From the NCBI GenBank assembly GCA_947498355.1, contig CANMKA010000007.1, positions 85,049 through 149,048 of the forward strand: 64,000 nucleotides of DNA, written 5' to 3'. Positions within the stretch are counted from its first letter, which is position 1; the number at the start of each line of letters is the position of its first letter. The notes under the pieces are model-generated. The model was not told the DNA's origin. It did not search any database and was given only the letters and a program-made list of their open reading frames with translations. This document shows positions 59,515 to 64,000 of the stretch, piece by piece. Position numbers and translations under genes: made by a program. The stretch comes from an uncultured Paraglaciecola sp. (GTDB taxonomy: Bacteria > Pseudomonadota > Gammaproteobacteria > Enterobacterales > Alteromonadaceae).

Positions 59515-59543
59515 ATTCTAGAGGATTTGCACACTTCAGTCTA
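59515..59543 (-). promoter_or_regulatory. Predicted guaBA promoter with GC-rich discriminator
   Basis: On the minus strand TAGACT (59543-59538) and TAGAAT (59520-59515) are 17 bp apart, and a GCGCCGC stretch follows the -10, as in promoters under stringent control. An inverted repeat AATTGC/GCAATT (59503-59517) overlaps the start and could be an operator. Confidence 0.45.
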
Positions 59544-59617
59544 GTCATAATCCTGACTAATTGGCACAAATCAGGTAAACTCTCTATCATTACATTTTGT
59601 TCATCTTTTTTGGGTTT

Positions 59618-60967
59618 ATGTTTAACACACCTTCACCATCGAAAAGCATTATTACTGTTAGTCAACTTAATCGCTTAGCCCGCTCAGTTTTAGAAACAGA
59701 AATTGGCCAAGTTTGGTTAACCGCCGAAATATCTAATTTTGTAGCAGCAAGCTCAGGCCACTGGTACTTCACCCTTAAAGATAATCGAGCGCAAGTAAAA
59801 GCCGCTATGTTTAAAGGTGCTAATAGGCGTGTTGCAGTTAAGCCTAAAGAAGGCGATAAGGTGCTGGTACGGGCTAATATTGGTTTATACGAACCAAGGG
59901 GAGACTATCAGTTAATCGTCGAACATATTGAACCCGAAGGTGAAGGTCAGCTTAAGCAAGAGTTTGAGCGCTTAAAACAACAACTAGCCAATGAGGGATT
60001 ATTCGCCAACGAACAAAAACAAGCGATCCCAGCTAAAATTTCCCGCATTGGAATAGTCACCTCGGCCACTGGTGCCGCATTGCATGATGTACTTACGGTA
60101 TTAAATAGGCGAAATCCAGCAATTGAGATCATTCTATACCCAGCTCAGGTGCAAGGTGAGGCAGCACCAGCCCAGTTGTGTAATGCCATTGACATAGCCA
60201 ATCAAAGGGACGAAGTAGATGTATTAATAGTAGGGAGAGGCGGCGGCTCCTTAGAAGACTTATGGTGTTTTAACAATGAAACCTTAGCGCGCACTATATT
60301 CAACTCGCGCTTACCTATTGTTAGTGCGGTTGGGCACGAAGTAGACGTGAGCATTGCAGACTTTGTCGCCGATGTGAGGGCGCCAACGCCCTCAGCAGCA
60401 GCAGAATTAGTTAGCCCAGATCAAAGCCATTTAATGAGTAACATTATAAAAGCACAGCAAAGCTTACACACTGCTTTCATCAATCAATTAGGCGCTTATC
60501 AACAAGTCTACAAGCTGCATTTTCAGGGCTTGTTGCAAAATCACCCCAAAAGACAACTCGAACAAAAAGCTCAGCTGGTCGATCAATTAGAGGAAAAACT
60601 ACACCTCTGTTTTAAAAATCGATTTGTGCAGCTTAAACAAAAGCAGGCGTTAACCGAAAATCGTTTAAACCATGTGTCGCCTAAAAATACAGTTTGTCAA
60701 CTTTCTGACAAACTTGAGCAACAGCAACAACGTTTGCAACACGCCTGCGAACAACTAATAAGTAATAAAAAACAGCAACTTGCCAATAATAGCCATTTAC
60801 TCGACACTGTAAGTCCGCTTGCGACTCTAGCTAGAGGCTACAGCATAAGTTACAAACAAGGCGAAATTATCAAAAGCAGCCAACAACTCGCTAAAGGCGA
60901 TGAACTTATCACTCGCTTTGTCGATGGTGAAGTGGCGAGCCTAGTCACAACAAATACGGGTGAATAA
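59618..60967 (+). CDS. xseA: Exodeoxyribonuclease VII large subunit
   Basis: XseA is the catalytic subunit of exonuclease VII, which degrades single-stranded DNA with XseB. The 449-residue protein has an N-terminal OB domain (about 10-100, with WLTAEISNFVAASSGHWYFTLKD), the catalytic region (GIVTSATGAALHDVL, GRGGGSLEDLW, SAVGHEVDVSIADFVADVRAPTPSAAAEL) and a long coiled coil. The ATG at 59618 is preferred over a TTG at 59597. It lies divergent to guaB, as in E. coli. xseB is not adjacent. Confidence 0.95.
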   Translation: MFNTPSPSKSIITVSQLNRLARSVLETEIGQVWLTAEISNFVAASSGHWYFTLKDNRAQVKAAMFKGANRRVAVKPKEGDKVLVRANIGLYEPRGDYQLIVEHIEPEGEGQLKQEFERLKQQLANEGLFANEQKQAIPAKISRIGIVTSATGAALHDVLTVLNRRNPAIEIILYPAQVQGEAAPAQLCNAIDIANQRDEVDVLIVGRGGGSLEDLWCFNNETLARTIFNSRLPIVSAVGHEVDVSIADFVADVRAPTPSAAAELVSPDQSHLMSNIIKAQQSLHTAFINQLGAYQQVYKLHFQGLLQNHPKRQLEQKAQLVDQLEEKLHLCFKNRFVQLKQKQALTENRLNHVSPKNTVCQLSDKLEQQQQRLQHACEQLISNKKQQLANNSHLLDTVSPLATLARGYSISYKQGEIIKSSQQLAKGDELITRFVDGEVASLVTTNTGE

Positions 60968-61213
60968 ACACGACAGTCCCCTAAAGTCTAATTCACAGCC
61001 TAGTTAAAAATAGCTATACCTAGTCAACTTGAACTCTGGATAGCAAACTAGTTGGTATATTGAGCTTCTTAGTTCGATTTTTTAATGCTCCTCTAGTCAG
61101 CGACTAGCACGCAAGTTTTTATCCGGAACTCCAGTTGTCTAATATTTACCTGCGAAAGTGAGCCCTTTTGTCTACTATAAATACAATCACGCTAACCCGT
61201 TGAGAAGCCTTGA

Positions 61214-63289
61214 ATGGATTTAGAAAAAATCGATACCTTATTAACACACCAATATGTATTCAATGACCCTTTGCATCAGCTGTTCAATGCAGTTGATGCT
61301 ATCTCAGTGCAGGGGTATGACGAAGAGCGCAGAGTGATCTATTGGAATCAAGGCAGCGAACTTGTGTACGGCTATACAGAACAAGAGGCCAAAGGCAAAA
61401 AATTAGAAGACCTAATTATACCCGATGCCATGCGCGAGATAGTCATTTCTGCCCATGGAGACTGGCTAAGTAAAGGGATTGAAATACCCGCAGCCGAACT
61501 CACTTTGTGGCGAAAAGGCAAACAAGATATTCCTGTGTACTCCAGCCACGTTTTGTTTACCAATCAATTTGGTAAAAAACAAATGTACTGCATCGACATT
61601 GACTTGACTAATGTCAAATTAGCGCAAGCTCAAGCTATGTTAAAACAACATATGCTCGAAACCATCTTTGCAGCAATCCCTGATATGTTCTTTCTGGTCG
61701 AAACAGACGGCACTATCATCGACTACCATGTTAACCCCGAAAATAATCATCAAATTGTACCTAAAAGCCTTATAGGGCAAACTATTACTGATATTTTACC
61801 TGATGTCATCACCCACAAATTTCAGACAAATATTGCCAAAGCGTTACTCCAAGGAGAAATGATAAGCTTTGAGTACTCCCTCCCTAAGCAAGACGACCTG
61901 ACGCATTTTGAAGCGAGAATTAATACCCTACAAAAATACAACCAAATCATGGTTATCATTCGGGATATAACTGAACAACACAAATCGGCAGAACTCATAC
62001 GCCATCAAGCCTTTTACGATAGCTTGACCTTGTTACCCAATCGGTTTTTATCTCTAGACCGCCTGTCGCAGTTATTGTTGGAAGCTGAGAGAAACAACGA
62101 AAAAGCTGCGGTTGTTTTCTTGGATATTGACGACTTTAAGAAAATAAATGATTCTCTGGGCCATGAGATAGGTGACAAATTGCTCGTTCACGCCTCTAAG
62201 AGACTTCAGCAGTTTTTGCAGAATCAAGATACTGTCGGTCGCTTAGGAGGTGACGAGTTCATTATTTTACTTAAGGGTATAGGTGGACATCACAACGCCA
62301 CCCTTATTGCTGAAGACTTACTCCAAGCATTTAGACAACCGTTTAACATAGACAATAGAGAATTGGTTCTTACTGTAAGCATAGGTGTGGCTATGTATCC
62401 AAACAATGGTTGTACTGTTTCTGATTTACTACGTAATGCTGACACTGCTATGTATCAAGCAAAGTCTCTCGGCCGTAATACCTATTCATTTTTTACCCAA
62501 GAAATGAATAATGTCATGCAACGCCGCTTCGAAATCGAAGAGCAAATGCATGTCGCCATCGAACGCAAAGAGTTTACCCTGTTTTTTCAGCCTCAGATCT
62601 GCCTTAAAAGTCACAAAATAGTTGGCGCCGAAGCCCTGCTTCGCTGGCACAATCCCGTTTTAGGCAATGTTACACCAGATGAATTTATTCCAATTGCAGA
62701 ACAGACAGGTTTAATTATCCCCATAGGCGAGTTTGTACTGAAGCAAGCCTTAACGTTTTTAGTTGAATGGCAGGCAAAAGATAATTGCGAGTACACAATG
62801 GCAGTCAATCTCTCTCCATGCCAATTCAGGGACAATCGACTTTACGAATTTATTTCGCAGACTCTCTCGAAATACGACTTATCACCCAAACTACTGGAAT
62901 TAGAAATTACCGAAGGCGTCTTGCTACATGGCAAAGCCGACATACACAACACCCTAATAGAAATATCGGAATCAGGGATCCACTTGTCTATGGACGATTT
63001 TGGAACTGGATACTCCTCACTCAGCTATTTGAGGCAATACCCCTTTGACGTACTTAAGATAGATCGCAGCTTCATCAACGGTATCAGCTCCAACCAAGCA
63101 GATCTTAATTTGGTTAAAGCAACCATTGCCATGGCACACAGCCTAGGGTTAACCGTAGTTGCCGAAGGGGTAGAAACCAAAGAGCAACTCACCCTATTAG
63201 AAGAGTTAAATTGCGATGCCGTTCAAGGCTATTACTTTAGCAAACCTCTACCCAAGAACGAATTACTGAACTTTTCAGCGAGCTTTTGA
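61214..63289 (+). CDS. PAS-GGDEF-EAL cyclic-di-GMP signalling protein
   Basis: The 691-residue cytosolic protein has two PAS domains (about 25-140 and 150-260), a GGDEF domain (about 268-425, VGRLGGDEFIIL) and an EAL domain (about 440-685, AEALLRW, ELEITEGVLL, DDFGTGYSSLSYLRQYPFDVLKIDRSFI, QGYYFSKPLP). Both active-site signatures look intact, so it may make and degrade cyclic di-GMP. The inhibitory RxxD site is changed (QNQD), so product feedback may be absent. It could link flagellar motility and biofilm. No membrane segment is seen. Confidence 0.9.
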   Translation: MDLEKIDTLLTHQYVFNDPLHQLFNAVDAISVQGYDEERRVIYWNQGSELVYGYTEQEAKGKKLEDLIIPDAMREIVISAHGDWLSKGIEIPAAELTLWRKGKQDIPVYSSHVLFTNQFGKKQMYCIDIDLTNVKLAQAQAMLKQHMLETIFAAIPDMFFLVETDGTIIDYHVNPENNHQIVPKSLIGQTITDILPDVITHKFQTNIAKALLQGEMISFEYSLPKQDDLTHFEARINTLQKYNQIMVIIRDITEQHKSAELIRHQAFYDSLTLLPNRFLSLDRLSQLLLEAERNNEKAAVVFLDIDDFKKINDSLGHEIGDKLLVHASKRLQQFLQNQDTVGRLGGDEFIILLKGIGGHHNATLIAEDLLQAFRQPFNIDNRELVLTVSIGVAMYPNNGCTVSDLLRNADTAMYQAKSLGRNTYSFFTQEMNNVMQRRFEIEEQMHVAIERKEFTLFFQPQICLKSHKIVGAEALLRWHNPVLGNVTPDEFIPIAEQTGLIIPIGEFVLKQALTFLVEWQAKDNCEYTMAVNLSPCQFRDNRLYEFISQTLSKYDLSPKLLELEITEGVLLHGKADIHNTLIEISESGIHLSMDDFGTGYSSLSYLRQYPFDVLKIDRSFINGISSNQADLNLVKATIAMAHSLGLTVVAEGVETKEQLTLLEELNCDAVQGYYFSKPLPKNELLNFSASF

Positions 63290-63359
63290 CCATTTTCAAT
63301 AATGCTAGCGTGGTTAACACTTCATTCCAGCTGTTGGCCCATCACTTAAAGGCATAACT

Positions 63360-63821
63360 ATGATAAGGGTAAAAGTCATATTACTTTGTTTGTATTTAAT
63401 CCCTGGAGTGAGGCACGCTGGTGCTACACACGTGCAAAACATGAGAGAGTTTATTTGGGTTAACAGAGTACTTATCACAGAAGTTCATGACGTCTCTGCG
63501 TTAGAAAGAATAAAACAGACTATCGCACGCAATGCTCAGCAATTTTCCGACAATAAACTCATTTCACTCGTCAAACTAGACGCTAACCTATACTCAATAC
63601 AAATACACGGCAACAAACTAACAAGCACGCAGCTAGCACAAAATGAACTTGTCAAAGAAATTAAGGAGTTATTAACTGAGTTTTCAGGCAACGTTCTATT
63701 GGTCGGCTTAGATGGCAGGGTAAAACATAAATACAAGAACATTGACTTTAAACTAACTGATGCGTTTAACGACATCAGTTTGATGCCTATGCGCCGCGCT
63801 GAATTAAATAACTTGAATTGA
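63360..63821 (+). CDS. DUF4174 family secreted protein
   Basis: The 153-residue protein has a signal peptide (about 1-20, ending HAGA). It has the pattern of the DUF4174 family: an N-terminal FIWVNRVLI strand, a central segment and a C-terminal LVGLDGRVKHKY...LMPMRRAEL end. Function is unknown. It starts 70 bp after the GGDEF-EAL gene and may be co-transcribed with it. The region beyond holds the end of a group II intron. Confidence 0.75.
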   Translation: MIRVKVILLCLYLIPGVRHAGATHVQNMREFIWVNRVLITEVHDVSALERIKQTIARNAQQFSDNKLISLVKLDANLYSIQIHGNKLTSTQLAQNELVKEIKELLTEFSGNVLLVGLDGRVKHKYKNIDFKLTDAFNDISLMPMRRAELNNLN

Positions 63822-63923
63822 ATAGTCTAAGGTTTTAATCAGAATTGCGGCTTAAAAGCCTATCAATTAAATATTTATACAGATTAGTATTAACTTATTT
63901 TCAGCATTATTTTATCAAGACAT

Positions 63924-64000
63924 ATCGAGTAGGGTGAGGCGTTGCCGCCTCATCCCTCTCACAGAACCGTACGTACGGACCTCGTATACGGCTCTTGTAT
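63924..64000 (-). mobile_element. 3' end of a group II intron (domains V and VI), cut by the window edge
   Basis: Read on the minus strand, 63994-63963 forms a group II intron domain V: stems GAGCCGTA / TACGGTTC with the AGC triad, a CG bulge and a capped distal stem. Just downstream, 63960-63927 forms domain VI: GAG/CUC, a bulged A at 63930 (branch-point position), AGGG/CCCT, then TGAGGC/GCCTCA with loop GGCAAC. The likely 3' splice site follows GAT at 63924. The rest of the intron, including any reverse-transcriptase gene, lies to the right of the window. The assignment is from structure and known consensus. Confidence 0.85.

Overview
The window is 64 kb of chromosome from a marine gammaproteobacterium. 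It is probably an Alteromonadales member close to Paraglaciecola/Glaciecola/Alteromonas. The reasons are the protein sequences (RimO, TamA/TamB, MotY next to RNase T, a YaeQ, an AEC transporter, a large FadE), conserved gammaproteobacterial neighbourhoods (purL-mltF-tadA, clpB-pgeF-rluD against bamD, guaB-guaA against xseA), and VPAP-type PEP-CTERM proteins with PrsT-like TPR partners. The genus is inferred from sequence character only. The DNA is moderately AT-rich by eye, densely coding and mostly housekeeping. I saw no rRNA, tRNA or CRISPR.

Layout. 1-3.6 kb: end of a histidine operon (hisH, hisA, hisF, hisIE) with a branched-chain aminotransferase gene between hisA and hisF, closed by a strong terminator. 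3.6-7.5 kb: a TonB-dependent receptor and a periplasmic solute-binding-like protein. 7.8-10.7 kb: rimO, a DUF2721 membrane protein and an AEC carrier. 10.7-16.4 kb: tamA-tamB, translationally coupled. 16.6-20.4 kb: an SDR dehydrogenase plus a fuconolactonase-like amidohydrolase, then the formaldehyde detoxification pair adhC-fghA. 20.7-24 kb: fadE and pssA. 24.2-33.1 kb: an accessory block of three PEP-CTERM-type secreted proteins and two long TPR (PrsT-like) proteins. 33.1-39.2 kb: clpB, pgeF and rluD facing bamD, plus a chalcone-isomerase-like protein. 39.2-46.9 kb: nadE, an orphan pseudopilin, glpQ, a secreted unknown, motY, rnt, a peroxiredoxin, bfd and smrA. 46.9-56.2 kb: a small membrane ORF, purL, mltF, a 50-residue basic ORF, tadA, an acyltransferase, yaeQ and a GNAT gene. 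56.3-64 kb: guaBA, xseA, a PAS-GGDEF-EAL protein and a DUF4174 protein. At the right edge lies the 3' end (domains V and VI) of a group II intron reading leftward.

The most interesting region is 24.2-33.1 kb. Two units, each a PrsT-like TPR gene followed by a PEP-CTERM gene, look like a duplicated module. Two of the three PEP-CTERM genes have well-placed sigma-54 (-24/-12) elements. No exosortase or polysaccharide operon is in the window, so the sorting enzyme must be elsewhere.

Regulatory reading added several further points. A nearly identical 17-bp FadR-like operator lies over the predicted transcription start of both fadE and the TonB receptor. Two Fur-box-like sequences precede bfd. A sigma-32-like promoter precedes clpB. 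A GC-rich-discriminator promoter precedes guaB. Two small ORFs (46925-47080 minus, 53164-53316 plus) have good ribosome-binding sites.
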